From the NCBI RefSeq assembly GCF_900142365.1, contig NZ_FRAP01000026.1:22047-86046 (forward strand): a stretch of 64,000 nt of DNA, written 5' to 3'. Position numbers and translations under genes: made by a program. Shown in pieces: positions 32,721 through 42,652 of this stretch. Within the stretch, counting starts at the first letter, position 1. Each line of letters starts with the position of its first letter. The stretch is from Pseudonocardia thermophila. Its GTDB lineage: Bacteria; Actinomycetota; Actinomycetes; Mycobacteriales; Pseudonocardiaceae. The notes under the pieces are model-generated. The model was not told the DNA's origin, did no database searches, and saw only the letters and a list, made by a program, of their open reading frames with translations.

Positions 32721-33086
32721 TCAGTGCGCCGCGACCGCGCCCCCCTTGTGCGCCTGGTTGGCCTCAGGCAGCGCGACCGCACCTGCGATGACGGTCAGCA
32801 CGCCGGCGATCCAGGCCGTCCACGACGCGCCGCCGAACGCGGTGAAGCCGAGCACCCAAGGAGCGATGAAGAGCAGCACCCCCAGGCCGAGGTGCACGTA
32901 CTCACTCGCCACCGAATCGGGCGCTGCGAGCGACCAGAGGGACGCGAGCGCGATGAGGACACCGAAGATGATCAGAGTCCACAGCGCGGCGGCGTTGGTC
33001 TCGACGACGATCGGCGATAGGGCCGTCAGCACCCCGATCACGAGCGCTGCCCAGTCCTGCCAGCGGGTCCATGCCCTTGTGGCCAT
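32721..33086 (-). CDS. SPW-repeat membrane protein
   Basis: The 121-residue protein has four membrane helices arranged as two repeats, WQDWAALVIGVLTALSPIV and EYVHLGLGVLLFIAPWVLGF. The Ser-Pro-Trp motif is relaxed to Ser-Pro-Ile and Ala-Pro-Trp. Function is unknown; the family occurs in many actinobacteria. GGGAGGTGGGA precedes ATG 33086. Confidence 0.8.
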   Translation of the reverse strand: MATRAWTRWQDWAALVIGVLTALSPIVVETNAAALWTLIIFGVLIALASLWSLAAPDSVASEYVHLGLGVLLFIAPWVLGFTAFGGASWTAWIAGVLTVIAGAVALPEANQAHKGGAVAAH

Positions 33087-33226
33087 GACTCCCACCTCCC
33101 TTTCTCTGCGGTACCTCAAGGATGCGCCTTGGTTGGCCGGCCGGTCAAGGATGTTCAGTGGTGTTCGTCACAGCGCGGCAAGTCCGCCGCAAGTGAGCCG
33201 AAAGGCAGACCGGTCAGGCTGCCGCC

Positions 33227-33910
33227 ATGACGAACGTCCAGTCCTCCCCCGACGCGCCGAGCGTCGCGGGCATGCGCATGGCGCACCGCATCATGACCGG
33301 CGACCTGATCCGGCTCACCTCCGCGGTGGAGCGCATCGCCGACGGCACGACCCGCTGCCCCGACGATCGCGCTACCGCGCTGGCCAGCTGGCTCGACGAG
33401 CTCGCTGCGGAGATCCGGCACCACCACCGGATCGAGGACGACGTCGCGTGGCCGGTCATCACCGCGGCAGCCGGCGAGTGCGTGGACCTGTCCGAGCTCA
33501 CCGGCGACCACGCGGCACTGGAGCCGATGCTCGACGGAGTGCGGGACGCGTGCGCGGCCGTGGTCGCCGCGCCTGCGGAGCAGCGGGCCACGGCGGCACG
33601 CCCGCTCGCCACGGCGCTCGCCGAGCTGCGCGACCACCTCCTGGAGCACATCGAGAACGAGGAGACGACGCTGTTCCCGATCATCCGCCGGCACGTCCCG
33701 GTGACGGAGTGGGTGAAGGTGGAGCAGGCCGCGGGCACCGGCGGCGGCCGCATGGCGTTCCAGCTGCCCCGCATGCTCGACGCGACGACGCCCGCCGAGC
33801 GCGCCGAGGTCCTCGCCGCCGCCGGCGCGGGTACTCGGGTCGTGCTGGGGCTGCTCGGAGCGCTGCTGCGGCCGGGCTACCGGCGCCGGGAACGGCTGGT
33901 GTTCGGCTAG
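33227..33910 (+). CDS. Hemerythrin-domain protein
   Basis: The 227-residue helical bundle has the HHE pattern: MAHRIMTGDL, EIRHHHRIEDDVAWPVI, DHAALEPML and LRDHLLEHIENEETTLFPII carry the His and Glu ligands of a di-iron site. Such proteins bind oxygen or nitric oxide. It is divergent from the SPW-repeat gene and convergent with the large SARP regulator, whose stop lies 8 bases on. Confidence 0.88.
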   Translation: MTNVQSSPDAPSVAGMRMAHRIMTGDLIRLTSAVERIADGTTRCPDDRATALASWLDELAAEIRHHHRIEDDVAWPVITAAAGECVDLSELTGDHAALEPMLDGVRDACAAVVAAPAEQRATAARPLATALAELRDHLLEHIENEETTLFPIIRRHVPVTEWVKVEQAAGTGGGRMAFQLPRMLDATTPAERAEVLAAAGAGTRVVLGLLGALLRPGYRRRERLVFG

Positions 33911-33917
33911 AGCGCCG

Positions 33918-36900
33918 TCAGCCCTCGATCGGTCCGGCCCGGCGGGCACCGGTGGAGCCGGACGCCGACGCCTGCTCGGCCGCGGCGATCCAGTCCGGCT
34001 GCCCGACCCGGCGGGCCAGCTCGAGCGCGGTGCGCAGGTGGGCGGTTCGCTCCGCCTCCGGCCTGCCCAGGAACCGGGCCAACTCGGCCAGCGTGGCGGC
34101 CACCGGTCCGAACGTGATCGATCCGCTGGACACGCCGGCGAGCGTCGCGGCCCACGGCATGAGCTCGGTGTAGCAGTGCGCGGCGACGGCGCGGTGCCCC
34201 AGCCCGATGGCCGCCTCTGACCGGGCGACCATCCAGAGGTGCCAGTAGTAGGTGCGCGGTGGATCGAGGTCCGGTCGCCACACCCGTGCAGCCTCTGCGG
34301 TGCGCCCGGCCGCGACGAGGACGGCGGCCACGAGGTCCTGGAAGGCCGGGACGGCCGAAGCGGGCGAGCTGAGCACCGCGTCGGCCAGCTCGCCGTGCCG
34401 GCCCCGCGCGTGCCGAGCCGCGATGCGGCCGATCAACCCGGCGGTCGCACCGTTGGCCTCCCCGGCGGCGGTCATCCGCTCGCCCACCGCCGTGTACAGC
34501 CTCTCGGCCCCCTCGGCGTCGCCCTCGATCAGCGCACGCAGCGCCTGGTAGATCGCCGACCAGCCCAACGTGAAGCCCAGCTGGCCCCCGGGGGCGACGG
34601 CCACGGCGGCGTCTGCGTGCTGCTGGGCCTCGGCGAACCGCAGGTGCTCGGCGGCGACCATGAACTCGTAGTGGTGGGCCAGCGCGCGGTAGCCCGGCAG
34701 CCGGGCCAGGTCCGCGAGCTCGGCCAGCTCCCGGCCGACGGCGGCCAGCTCCGCACGCCGATCCGGCCCGTTGACGGTGAACCCGCGGGCGTTGAACGCT
34801 ATCGCGCGGGTGGCCGGATCGAGCCCGGCCGAGACCTCCATGACCTCGTCGGCGGCGCTCGCCGCGACGTCGTCGGCGGCGCTCTCGGTCTCCAGCACCA
34901 GCATCGCCAGCAGCCGGCTGCGGGTACGCGGATCGGTGCAGGACCGCACCTGCTGCTGCAACAGCGCGACCCGCCGCTCCACGAGGCGGGCGTCGACCCG
35001 GATCGTCCACGGCGCCGGCGCGTCGAAGCTGGTCAGAGCGGCGACGAGCTGGGCATCGCCGCGAGCGCGGTCGATCGCGGCGTCGCGCGCCTGCATCGCC
35101 GCTCGCACGGCTCCGGCGTGGGCGAGCGCCGACACGTGGGCGCAGCGCAGCTCCATCTCGCGATCCGGTTCGACACCGGCGGGACCAGCGAGGCGCACCG
35201 CCGCCTCCCACAGGTGCGCGGCCTCGCGCGGTGCGCCGGAGCGCACCGCGGCGCGGGCGGCAGCGACGACGGGCGGCAGCGCCTGCGCCGGCGGCACCGC
35301 GGCCCCTGCGGCGAGCGCGTGGTGCGCCAGCTCGGCGGGGTCCGCACCCGCGCCGGCGGCGAGCGCCGCCAGCGCAGCGGCGTGCATCCTGCGGCGACGC
35401 AGCGGCGGGACGTCGCCGTAGAGGGTGTCCCGCACGAGGGCGTGCGCGAAGCGCACCCGGTCCTCGCCGGGATCGACCAGCAACCCGGAGACGATGCCCA
35501 GCTCGACCGCGTCGAGGATCGCGTCCTCGGCGTCGGGTTCGCCGAGGGCGACCAGTGCGTCGACGGCGACGTCGCGGCCGAGCACCGCGGCCCGCCGCAG
35601 CACGGCCCGGGCGTTCGCCGGCAGCCGGTCCAACCGGCGGCGCAGGACGTCCCGCACACCGGCCGGCACCGCCACCGCGGCCGTCCCGGCGCCGTCGGTG
35701 GCGATGAGCCGGGCCAGCTCGCGCACGAACAGGGGATTGCCGCCGGTGCGCTCGCCGACCAGCGCCACCACGGCCGGATCGGCCCGACCGGCACCGTGTC
35801 GATCCAGCAGGGCAGCGACGGCTGCCGGGGCGAGGCCGGACAGCTCGACGCGGTCGGTGATCGGACCGGCCAGGGCGGCGAGGGCGGTGTCGAGGTCCGG
35901 CCCGACCTCGGCGGGCCGGACCGTCGCCACGACGAGCACCGGCACCTGGGCCAGCCCGGTGATCACGGAGCGCAGCAGCTGCAGCGATTCCCCGTCGGCG
36001 CGGTGCAGGTCGTCGAGCACGAGCAGCAGCGGCCCAGCGGCAGCGACCCCGCGCAGCCGCTCCACCAGCGCCTGCGCCGCCCAGAACGTCTCCTGCGCCG
36101 CGGCGGGCCCGCCGGGGCGCAGGAGGGGCCGCAACCGTTCGTCCTCGGCCGGGAAGGCGGTCGCGATCTCCCGCCACGCCCAGCCCGGCGGGGCGCCGTC
36201 CACCTCGGGGCAGCGGCCGAGCGCCACCGTCCAGCCCTCGGCGGCCAGCGTCGCCCGCACGGCGTCGACGAAGACGGTCTTGCCCGCTCCGGGCTCGCCG
36301 CCGACGAGCACCATCCAAGCCGTGGCGGTCGCGGCAACCGCTGCCGCGACCGCACGAACCCTGGCGAGCTCGTCGTCGCGACCCAGCAGGGGCTCGACGA
36401 CCGGGCGGTGGACGGACCGGGGAGGCGGTGCGGTGACCTCGGGGCGGACCGGACCAGGATCGGCCTGGGCGAGGATCTCGCGCTCGGCCGCCCGCAGCTG
36501 CGGCCCCGGGTCGACGCCGAGCTCGTCGGCGAGCCGCGTGCGGACCCGCGCGAGGACGGCGAGCGCGTCGGCCTGCCGGCCGCTTCGGTAGAGCGCGACG
36601 GCGAGCAGGTGCACCGCGCTCTCGCGGAACGGGTGATCGTGCACCAGCCGCTCCAGGTCGGGAACCGCGGTGTGCGCGGCCCCGACGGCCAGCCGCGCCT
36701 CGGCCAGCCGCTCGACGGCGACGAGCCGCAGCTCGGTGAGGCGCGCCGCCTCCGGCGCAGCCCAGGGATCGTCGGTGAACTCGCCGAACGGCGGGCCCGA
36801 CCACAGCTGCAGCGCCTCGGTGAGCAGAGCGGCCGCCTCCTGCGGCTCGCCGCCGGAGGCCTGCTCGACGAGCCCGACGAACCGCGCGCTGTCCACGGCG

Positions 36901-37229
36901 ACCCTGTCGAGGGCCAGCGCGTACCCGGGAGCGGCGCTGACCAGCACCGCGGCGGGGCTGCGCGGACGCCGGTCGGGTTCGAGCACCCGGCGCAGGTGCG
37001 AGATCTGCACCTGCAGCGCCGCGAGGGCGCGCTGCGGCGGATCGCCCGGCCAGAGGTCCTCGACGAGTGCGTGGGCGGACACGACCGCACCGCCCGCGAC
37101 CGCGAGCCGCGTCAGCACCGAGCGCTGACGCCGGCCGCCGACGTCGGCCGGCGCGCCGTTCACCGTCACCCGCAGCGGCCCGAGCACCGACAGCCGCACC
37201 GGCCGGTCGATCTCGCCGAGTTCGGGCAC
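33918..37229 (-). CDS. SARP/AfsR-type regulator with BTAD, AAA ATPase and TPR-like region
   Basis: The 1103-residue cytoplasmic activator has an N-terminal OmpR-like winged helix (about 10-95: RLSVLGPLRVTVNGAPADVGGRRQRSVLTRLAV), then a BTAD helical domain (about 100-250), then an AAA/LuxR-LAL-type ATPase with Walker A GGEPGAGKT near residue 315, and a long C-terminal helical repeat region. SARP proteins switch on antibiotic gene clusters, but none is in the window. GTG 37229 has GAGGA 7 nt upstream. The VWA gene lies 55 bases upstream on the same strand and may be co-transcribed. Confidence 0.88.
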   Translation of the reverse strand: MPELGEIDRPVRLSVLGPLRVTVNGAPADVGGRRQRSVLTRLAVAGGAVVSAHALVEDLWPGDPPQRALAALQVQISHLRRVLEPDRRPRSPAAVLVSAAPGYALALDRVAVDSARFVGLVEQASGGEPQEAAALLTEALQLWSGPPFGEFTDDPWAAPEAARLTELRLVAVERLAEARLAVGAAHTAVPDLERLVHDHPFRESAVHLLAVALYRSGRQADALAVLARVRTRLADELGVDPGPQLRAAEREILAQADPGPVRPEVTAPPPRSVHRPVVEPLLGRDDELARVRAVAAAVAATATAWMVLVGGEPGAGKTVFVDAVRATLAAEGWTVALGRCPEVDGAPPGWAWREIATAFPAEDERLRPLLRPGGPAAAQETFWAAQALVERLRGVAAAGPLLLVLDDLHRADGESLQLLRSVITGLAQVPVLVVATVRPAEVGPDLDTALAALAGPITDRVELSGLAPAAVAALLDRHGAGRADPAVVALVGERTGGNPLFVRELARLIATDGAGTAAVAVPAGVRDVLRRRLDRLPANARAVLRRAAVLGRDVAVDALVALGEPDAEDAILDAVELGIVSGLLVDPGEDRVRFAHALVRDTLYGDVPPLRRRRMHAAALAALAAGAGADPAELAHHALAAGAAVPPAQALPPVVAAARAAVRSGAPREAAHLWEAAVRLAGPAGVEPDREMELRCAHVSALAHAGAVRAAMQARDAAIDRARGDAQLVAALTSFDAPAPWTIRVDARLVERRVALLQQQVRSCTDPRTRSRLLAMLVLETESAADDVAASAADEVMEVSAGLDPATRAIAFNARGFTVNGPDRRAELAAVGRELAELADLARLPGYRALAHHYEFMVAAEHLRFAEAQQHADAAVAVAPGGQLGFTLGWSAIYQALRALIEGDAEGAERLYTAVGERMTAAGEANGATAGLIGRIAARHARGRHGELADAVLSSPASAVPAFQDLVAAVLVAAGRTAEAARVWRPDLDPPRTYYWHLWMVARSEAAIGLGHRAVAAHCYTELMPWAATLAGVSSGSITFGPVAATLAELARFLGRPEAERTAHLRTALELARRVGQPDWIAAAEQASASGSTGARRAGPIEG

Positions 37230-37284
37230 GCGGTCGTCCTCGCAGAACTGTGGGGCCGGGCCGGGCGATTCAACCATCCTCGGG

Positions 37285-38718
37285 TCACACCGGCAGCAGC
37301 GCCTCCACGACCTCCGCGAGCTGCGCCGCGTTGCGGCACTCGTGCATCGGGAGCACGTCGGCGTACTTCAGCGCGGCCGAGTCACCCGCGCCCCACTGCC
37401 GGCGCGGCTCCGGGTTGAGCCAGTGCGCGTGGCGCGCGACGCCGACCAGCCGCCGCAGCACGGTGAGGTTCGGGTCGCGGTAGTTCGTGCGGCCGTCGCC
37501 GAGGATCAGCAGCGACGTCTTCGACGTGACGGCGTCGCCCCAGTACTCGGCGAACGTGCCGAACGCACCGCCGTAGTCGCTGTGCCCGTCGAACGCGACG
37601 AGATCGGCCTCACGCAGCACCCGCTGCATGACCCCGGACAGCTCAGCGCCGGGAGCGAACAGGTGCGTCACCTCGTCGGTGCGCTCGACGAACGCGAACA
37701 CCCGCACCTTCGAGAACTGCTCGCGCAGCGCCTGCACCAGCAGCAGGGTGAAGTGACTGAACCCGGCGACCGACCCGGACACGTCGCACAGCACGACCAG
37801 CTCGGGCCGTCCCGGGCGGCGGGTGCGCCACGCCGGGCGCATCGGCACGCCCCCGGTGGACATCGATCGCCGCAGTGTGCGGCGCATGTCGAGCGTGCCG
37901 CGCTCGGCGTGCTTGCGGCGCACCGCGAGCCGGCTCGCCAGCCGCCGGGCCAGCGGGTGCACGGTGCGGCGCAGCTGCGTCAGCTGCTCGGAGTAGGCGG
38001 AGAGGAACTCGACCTGCTCGATCTGCTTGGGCACCGCGGTCCGCTCCACCTGGTCGCGGCCGCGCTGCTCGGCGACGCGCCGGCGCACCTCCTCGGTGAC
38101 CATGTCGCGGAACCGCGCGATGCGATCACGGATCTCGCGACGGCGCATCTCGGATTGGAACTCGCTCTCCTCGCCGTACTCGGCGCGCAGGTCGTCGAGG
38201 ATCTGCGCGAGCAGCGTCTCCGGGGAGAGCAGCCGCAGCGCCTGGTAGGCCGACCAGCTCGGCTGCCCGCTCTGCCCGCGCACACCCTCACCGGCCGCTC
38301 CGGCGGTGCCCAGCGCGTCGATCACGGCCCGGGCCAGCGCGGCCAGCGCAGCGTCGTCGCCGTCGCGCAGCAGCCGGGCCAGCTCGGCGCGCACCCGGTC
38401 GATGTCGACCGGGCCGTCGGGCTGCCCGTCGACCCGCGGGACGTCGAACTCGGTGGTGCCGGCGCCGATGGCAGCCGGGAAGTACAGGTCGAAGAGGGTG
38501 TCGAAGGCCTGCCGCTGCCCGGTGCGGCGCAGCAGCGCGGCGGCCAGGCCCTCGCGCAGGTGCTCGCGGTGGATCAGGTCGAGCGCGCCGAGGACCTGCG
38601 CCGCGGCGACCGTCTCCCCCGGGCCGACCGACACGCCGGCGCGGCGCAGTGCGGCGACGAACTCGACCAGGTGCCCGGGCAGACCGTGGTCGTGCGCGAT
38701 GCGCGCGGCGGTGTCCAC
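37285..38718 (-). CDS. VWA-domain protein (CoxE-like), probable partner of a MoxR ATPase
   Basis: The 477-residue protein has a helical N-terminal half and a C-terminal von Willebrand A domain with the metal-ion site DVSGS (LVVLCDVSGSVAGFSHF). It corresponds to Rv2425c, which adjoins a MoxR ATPase in M. tuberculosis. Here the MoxR gene lies about 5.5 kb away (44281-45183), with a two-component system and other genes between. The pair likely forms a chaperone that inserts metals or assembles enzymes. The start GTG 38718 gives the family N-terminus (DTAARIAHDHGL). Confidence 0.82.
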   Translation of the reverse strand: MDTAARIAHDHGLPGHLVEFVAALRRAGVSVGPGETVAAAQVLGALDLIHREHLREGLAAALLRRTGQRQAFDTLFDLYFPAAIGAGTTEFDVPRVDGQPDGPVDIDRVRAELARLLRDGDDAALAALARAVIDALGTAGAAGEGVRGQSGQPSWSAYQALRLLSPETLLAQILDDLRAEYGEESEFQSEMRRREIRDRIARFRDMVTEEVRRRVAEQRGRDQVERTAVPKQIEQVEFLSAYSEQLTQLRRTVHPLARRLASRLAVRRKHAERGTLDMRRTLRRSMSTGGVPMRPAWRTRRPGRPELVVLCDVSGSVAGFSHFTLLLVQALREQFSKVRVFAFVERTDEVTHLFAPGAELSGVMQRVLREADLVAFDGHSDYGGAFGTFAEYWGDAVTSKTSLLILGDGRTNYRDPNLTVLRRLVGVARHAHWLNPEPRRQWGAGDSAALKYADVLPMHECRNAAQLAEVVEALLPV

Positions 38719-38757
38719 CTCCGCATCATGCCTCGCCGGCTGCGCCGGCGCACCGGG

Positions 38758-39192
38758 TCAGGCGCGGTCGATGCGGTCGGCCGTCACGAAGCACACATCC
38801 TGCCCGGCCACCGACATCTCGCCGGTCACCCGCAGCTTCTGCCCGACGCCGAGCGGAGATCCGTCCTCGGCGCGCACGTGCACGTCCGCCGCGCTGAAGC
38901 CGTTGCCCAGCTCGTCCATCGTGCTGCCGCCGGAGCCGACGGCGATGTCGATGCCGACCCGCTCCCCGGGTCCGCCGGTGATGTCGAGCATGCAGCGGTA
39001 GGTGCCGTCGTAGTCGTTGCACGCCACGGTCGAGCGGGCCGCGAGGGTGCCCTCGAGGACCACGGCGCGGTCGTCGTTGGCGTCGGTGCAGGCATCGGCC
39101 AGCGCCACGGCGGCCGGGGCGGCACCACATGCGGCGAGCGCCGCGGCGAGGACGGCGGCCACGGCCGCTCGGTACACGATCGTGCGGGTCAT
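38758..39192 (-). CDS. Small lipoprotein of unknown function
   Basis: The 144-residue precursor has a signal peptide with lipobox LAAC (Cys22) and a mature domain with four more Cys-containing stretches (ADACTD, VACNDY, YRCMLD, DVCFV), which could form two disulfides. No family is recognised. It lies between the divergent response-regulator gene and the VWA gene and is transcribed toward the VWA gene. Confidence 0.7.
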   Translation of the reverse strand: MTRTIVYRAAVAAVLAAALAACGAAPAAVALADACTDANDDRAVVLEGTLAARSTVACNDYDGTYRCMLDITGGPGERVGIDIAVGSGGSTMDELGNGFSAADVHVRAEDGSPLGVGQKLRVTGEMSVAGQDVCFVTADRIDRA

Positions 39193-39336
39193 GCCGACGA
39201 GCGTCGCCGACGGCGTCCTGTGTGGACATCGGCGCGCGGTCAGGATGTGCACCCGCGGAGGGAAGGATCTGCTCACCGGCCGGCAACCCCCACAAGATCT
39301 TCACACTTCCTCCGCACCGTCGCCCACATCCGCCCC

Positions 39337-39342
39337 TATCGT
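39337..39342 (+). promoter_or_regulatory. Candidate -10 box of the two-component operon
   Basis: TATCGT lies 7 nt before GTG 39350, giving a leaderless transcript. Confidence 0.5.
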
Positions 39343-39349
39343 CAGCCGC

Positions 39350-40063
39350 GTGAGCAGCGCAGGCAGTACGACCCGGCGGGTGCTCGTCGTCGACGACGAG
39401 CCGACGATCGCCGCCTCGGTGGCGGCGCGGCTGCGGGCCGAGGGCTTCATCGTCGACGTCGCGCACGACGGCCCGGGTGCGCTGGACCGGGTGGCGGCCG
39501 ACCCGCCCGACCTGATCGTCCTCGACGTGATGCTGCCCGGGCTCGACGGGCTGGAGGTGTGCCGGCGCATCCACGCCGAGCGGCCCATCCCGATCATCAT
39601 GCTCACCGCCCGCGACGAGGAGACCGACAAGCTCGTCGGCCTGGCCGTCGGCGCCGACGACTACCTGACCAAACCGTTCTCGATCCGTGAGCTGGCCGCG
39701 CGGGTGCACGCGCTGTTCCGCCGGATCGACCGCATCGCCGACGCGGCCGCCGCGCCGGCCGCGCGGATCGTGCTGGGTGACCTGGAGATCGATCCCGCGC
39801 AGCGGCGGGTGCGGCGCGGCGGCACACCCGCGCACCTCACGCCGACCGAGTTCGACCTGCTCACCGAGCTGGCCGCGCACCCGAGGCAGGTGCTGGCCCG
39901 GGAGGCGCTGCTGGCGAGGGTGTGGGGCTGGTCGGTGGCGACGTCGGGCACCCGCACGGCGGACAGCCACGTGAAGGCCCTGCGCCGCAAGCTCGGGGCC
40001 GACCTGATCCGCACCGTGCACGGCGTCGGGTACGCGCTCGAGGCCGGTGGGGAGCCGGCGTGA
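39350..40063 (+). CDS. OmpR/PhoB-type response regulator
   Basis: The 237-residue regulator has a receiver domain (VLVVDDEPTIAAS, phosphorylated Asp59 in LDVMLPG, Lys in TKPF) and a winged-helix output domain (LTPTEFDLLTELAAHP, RTADSHVKALRRKLG). GTG 39350 follows a -10 box by 7 nt. The next gene, a sensor kinase, overlaps its stop by 4 nt. Confidence 0.94.
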   Translation: MSSAGSTTRRVLVVDDEPTIAASVAARLRAEGFIVDVAHDGPGALDRVAADPPDLIVLDVMLPGLDGLEVCRRIHAERPIPIIMLTARDEETDKLVGLAVGADDYLTKPFSIRELAARVHALFRRIDRIADAAAAPAARIVLGDLEIDPAQRRVRRGGTPAHLTPTEFDLLTELAAHPRQVLAREALLARVWGWSVATSGTRTADSHVKALRRKLGADLIRTVHGVGYALEAGGEPA

Positions 40064-41061
40064 TCCGCCCGCTGGACCCGATCGGCTCGATCAAGCTGAA
40101 GATGAGCGTCCTGCTGCTGCTCTCGGGCGCGGCGGGGGTGGCGTACCTGTGGAGCATCTACCGCTGGGTGCCGCCGCTGCACATCATCCTGATCGCGACC
40201 GGCATCGTGATCGGCACGGCGCTGGTGCTCTCCCGCGGGATGACGCGCCCGCTGCGCGAGATGACGGCTGCCGCCCGGGCGATGGCCCGCGGCGACTACA
40301 CGCGTCGGGTGCGGGCCACGTCGCGCGACGAGGTCGGACAGCTCGCGGCGGCGTTCAACCAGATGGCGGCCGACCTGGCCGCGGCCGACCAGCAACGCCG
40401 GGACCTGATCGCGAACGTCTCGCACGAGCTGCGCACCCCGATCGCCGCGCTGCACGCGGTGCTGGAGAACGTCGTCGACGGGATCGCCGAGCCGGACCGC
40501 GAGACCATGCAGACCGCGCTGCTGCAGACCCGGCGGCTGGGCAGGCTGGTCGCCGAGCTGCTCGACCTGTCCCGCATCGACGCCGGCGCGACCACGCTCG
40601 ACCGCGAGGAGTTCGAGCTCGCCCCGATGCTGGAGGAGGCCGTCGCCGAGGTCGGGGTGGTAGCCAACGACGTCGCCGGCCGGGGCATCCGCTTCTGCCT
40701 GGACGTCCCGCCCGGCACCACGGCGTGCGCCGACCGGGCCCGGCTGCACCAGGTCGTGGTCAACCTGCTGGACAACGCCGCGCGGCACGGGCCGCCCGGC
40801 AGCGACGTGCGCGTGAGCGCCCACGAGGAGGGGGACGAGCTCGTGCTGGAGGTCCGCGACGAGGGTCCGGGGATTCCCCCGGAGGAGCGCACCCGGGTGT
40901 TCCACCGGTTCACCCGCGGGGAACGGGCCGGCGGTGGCGGCACCGGGCTGGGGTTGTCCATCGCCCACTGGGTGGTGGACCTGCACGGCGGGACCATCGC
41001 CGTGCTCGACGCGGACGGGCCGGGCTGCCGGATCCGCGTGACCCTGCCGAGGTCGGCGTGA
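40060..41061 (+). CDS. Sensor histidine kinase
   Basis: The 333-residue kinase has two closely spaced membrane helices (about 15-35 and 40-58) with hardly any external loop, a HAMP domain (about 60-110), the H-box NVSHELRTP with phospho-accepting His122, and a C-terminal ATPase domain (NLLDNAARHGPPG, DEGPGIPPEERTRVF, GTGLGLSIAHW). The lack of an external domain suggests it senses the membrane itself or a partner such as the DUF4173 protein encoded next. The start overlaps the regulator stop (GTGA). Confidence 0.93.
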   Translation: MIRPLDPIGSIKLKMSVLLLLSGAAGVAYLWSIYRWVPPLHIILIATGIVIGTALVLSRGMTRPLREMTAAARAMARGDYTRRVRATSRDEVGQLAAAFNQMAADLAAADQQRRDLIANVSHELRTPIAALHAVLENVVDGIAEPDRETMQTALLQTRRLGRLVAELLDLSRIDAGATTLDREEFELAPMLEEAVAEVGVVANDVAGRGIRFCLDVPPGTTACADRARLHQVVVNLLDNAARHGPPGSDVRVSAHEEGDELVLEVRDEGPGIPPEERTRVFHRFTRGERAGGGGTGLGLSIAHWVVDLHGGTIAVLDADGPGCRIRVTLPRSA

Positions 41062-42581
41062 CCGGCCCCGGCGCGCCGGACCGGGCGGAGGAGGAGCTCG
41101 TGACCGGCCCGGTCGGCACGGTCGAGCGACCAGCCCCGCCCGCCGCCCCGCCGCCGCTGTTCGGCGAGGCCTGGCCGGCGCCCACCGAGCCGCCGACGAC
41201 GGGGATGGTCGTCGCGGTCGCGGTCGTCGCGCTGACCGCCGCTGGGGCGCTCCCGGAGGGGCGGCCCGGGCTGGGTTGGCTCGTCCTGGCCCTGGTGACG
41301 GTGGCGGCTGCGCTCGCCGTCGACTGGCGCAACCGGCGGATCACCCCGGCGGGCGCGTGGTGGACCGCCGCCGCGGTGGCGCTCGCGGCGGTGTGCGCGA
41401 TCCGCGCCGCCGAGTGGCTCGGCGCGCTCTGCCTGCTCGCGGCGCTGGGGAGCGCGACGCTGGCCGTCGTCGGCCGGTCCGGGCGGGGCGTGTGGGCGGC
41501 CGCGGCGACGGTGGCGCTCGCGGTGTGCCGGGCCGTGCCCTGGTTCGGCCGGGCCGCGACCGAGCGCACCGACCTGCGCCGCACGATCCGCATCATCGTG
41601 GCGCTCGGAGTGGGTGCGCTCCTGCTCATGGTCTTCGGGTCGCTGCTCGCGGCCGCCGACCCGGTGTTCGAGGCGCTGGCCGAACGGCTCAGCCCCACGA
41701 TCGACGATCACGTCGTGCGCTGGCTGTTCCTGGCTGGGGCGGGCGCACTGGGCATGGCGGCGATCTGCTTCCTGACCCGGTCAGCGCCGCGGCCGCCGGA
41801 GCCGTCGGCGCGGCGGCGGATGCGCGGCCTGGAGTGGACGATCCCGGTGGGGTTCGTCGTGGCGTTGTTCGCGGCGTTCCTCACCGTCACCGTGCGGACC
41901 CTGTTCGGCGGTGACGCCTACGTGCGGGCCACCGCCGGCATCACGTACGCCGAGTACGCGCGCAGCGGGTTCTGGCAGCTGCTGTGGGTCACGGTGCTCG
42001 CCCTGCTGGTGATCGTGGCGGCGGCCCGCCTCGCGCCGGTCGAGCGTCCGGTGGAGCGGCGGTGGAAGCGCGGGCTGCTCACCGCGCTCACCGCGATGAC
42101 CCTGCTGCTGATCGCCTCGGCGACCCACCAGATGGTGCTCTACCAGCAGGCGTACGGCCACACGGTGCTGCGGCTCGTCGTGCTCACCGCGGAGCTGTGG
42201 CTGACGGTGGCGTTCCTGCTGGTCACGTGGTCGGTGCTGCGGCTGCACGACCGGGTGCCGACGCGGGCGCTCGCGGGCACCGCGGCGGCGGCGCTGCTCG
42301 GGCTGGCGCTGCTGGACCCGGAGCGGTTCGTCGCGCAGCAGAACGTCGACCGCTTCGCGGCCACCGGCAAGCTCGACGCCCACTACCTGTCGACGCTCTC
42401 GGCCGACGCGCTCGGCCCGACCGACCAGCTGGCGGACCCGCTGCGGGCCTGCATCCAGGAGCAGATCCTGCGCGACGCCGCTGATCCGGACTGGCGCAGC
42501 GCCAACCTGGCCAGGGCGCGGGCCGCGGCCCGGCCCGGCCCGCAGTGCCCGGACCCGGCACTGACCGGACGGGAGATGTGA
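41058..42581 (+). CDS. DUF4173 multi-pass membrane protein
   Basis: The 507-residue protein has about a dozen hydrophobic helices and the DUF4173 hallmarks: a Pro-rich start, TDLRRTIRIIVALGVGALLLMVFGSLLAAADPVFEAL, FGGDAYVRATAGITYAEYARSGFWQLLWVT and LDAHYLSTLSADA. The function is unknown. It overlaps the kinase stop by 4 nt (GTGA), so kinase and membrane protein are coupled, which suggests a sensing partnership. A soluble C-terminal tail follows the last helix. Confidence 0.82.
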   Translation: MTGPGAPDRAEEELVTGPVGTVERPAPPAAPPPLFGEAWPAPTEPPTTGMVVAVAVVALTAAGALPEGRPGLGWLVLALVTVAAALAVDWRNRRITPAGAWWTAAAVALAAVCAIRAAEWLGALCLLAALGSATLAVVGRSGRGVWAAAATVALAVCRAVPWFGRAATERTDLRRTIRIIVALGVGALLLMVFGSLLAAADPVFEALAERLSPTIDDHVVRWLFLAGAGALGMAAICFLTRSAPRPPEPSARRRMRGLEWTIPVGFVVALFAAFLTVTVRTLFGGDAYVRATAGITYAEYARSGFWQLLWVTVLALLVIVAAARLAPVERPVERRWKRGLLTALTAMTLLLIASATHQMVLYQQAYGHTVLRLVVLTAELWLTVAFLLVTWSVLRLHDRVPTRALAGTAAAALLGLALLDPERFVAQQNVDRFAATGKLDAHYLSTLSADALGPTDQLADPLRACIQEQILRDAADPDWRSANLARARAAARPGPQCPDPALTGREM

Positions 42582-42652
42582 TCTGCGCCACTCCACGATG
42601 CCGCGGGTGCGCGGCGGACGCCGTACCCCGTGAGTCGTCTCGAGGAGGTCCC

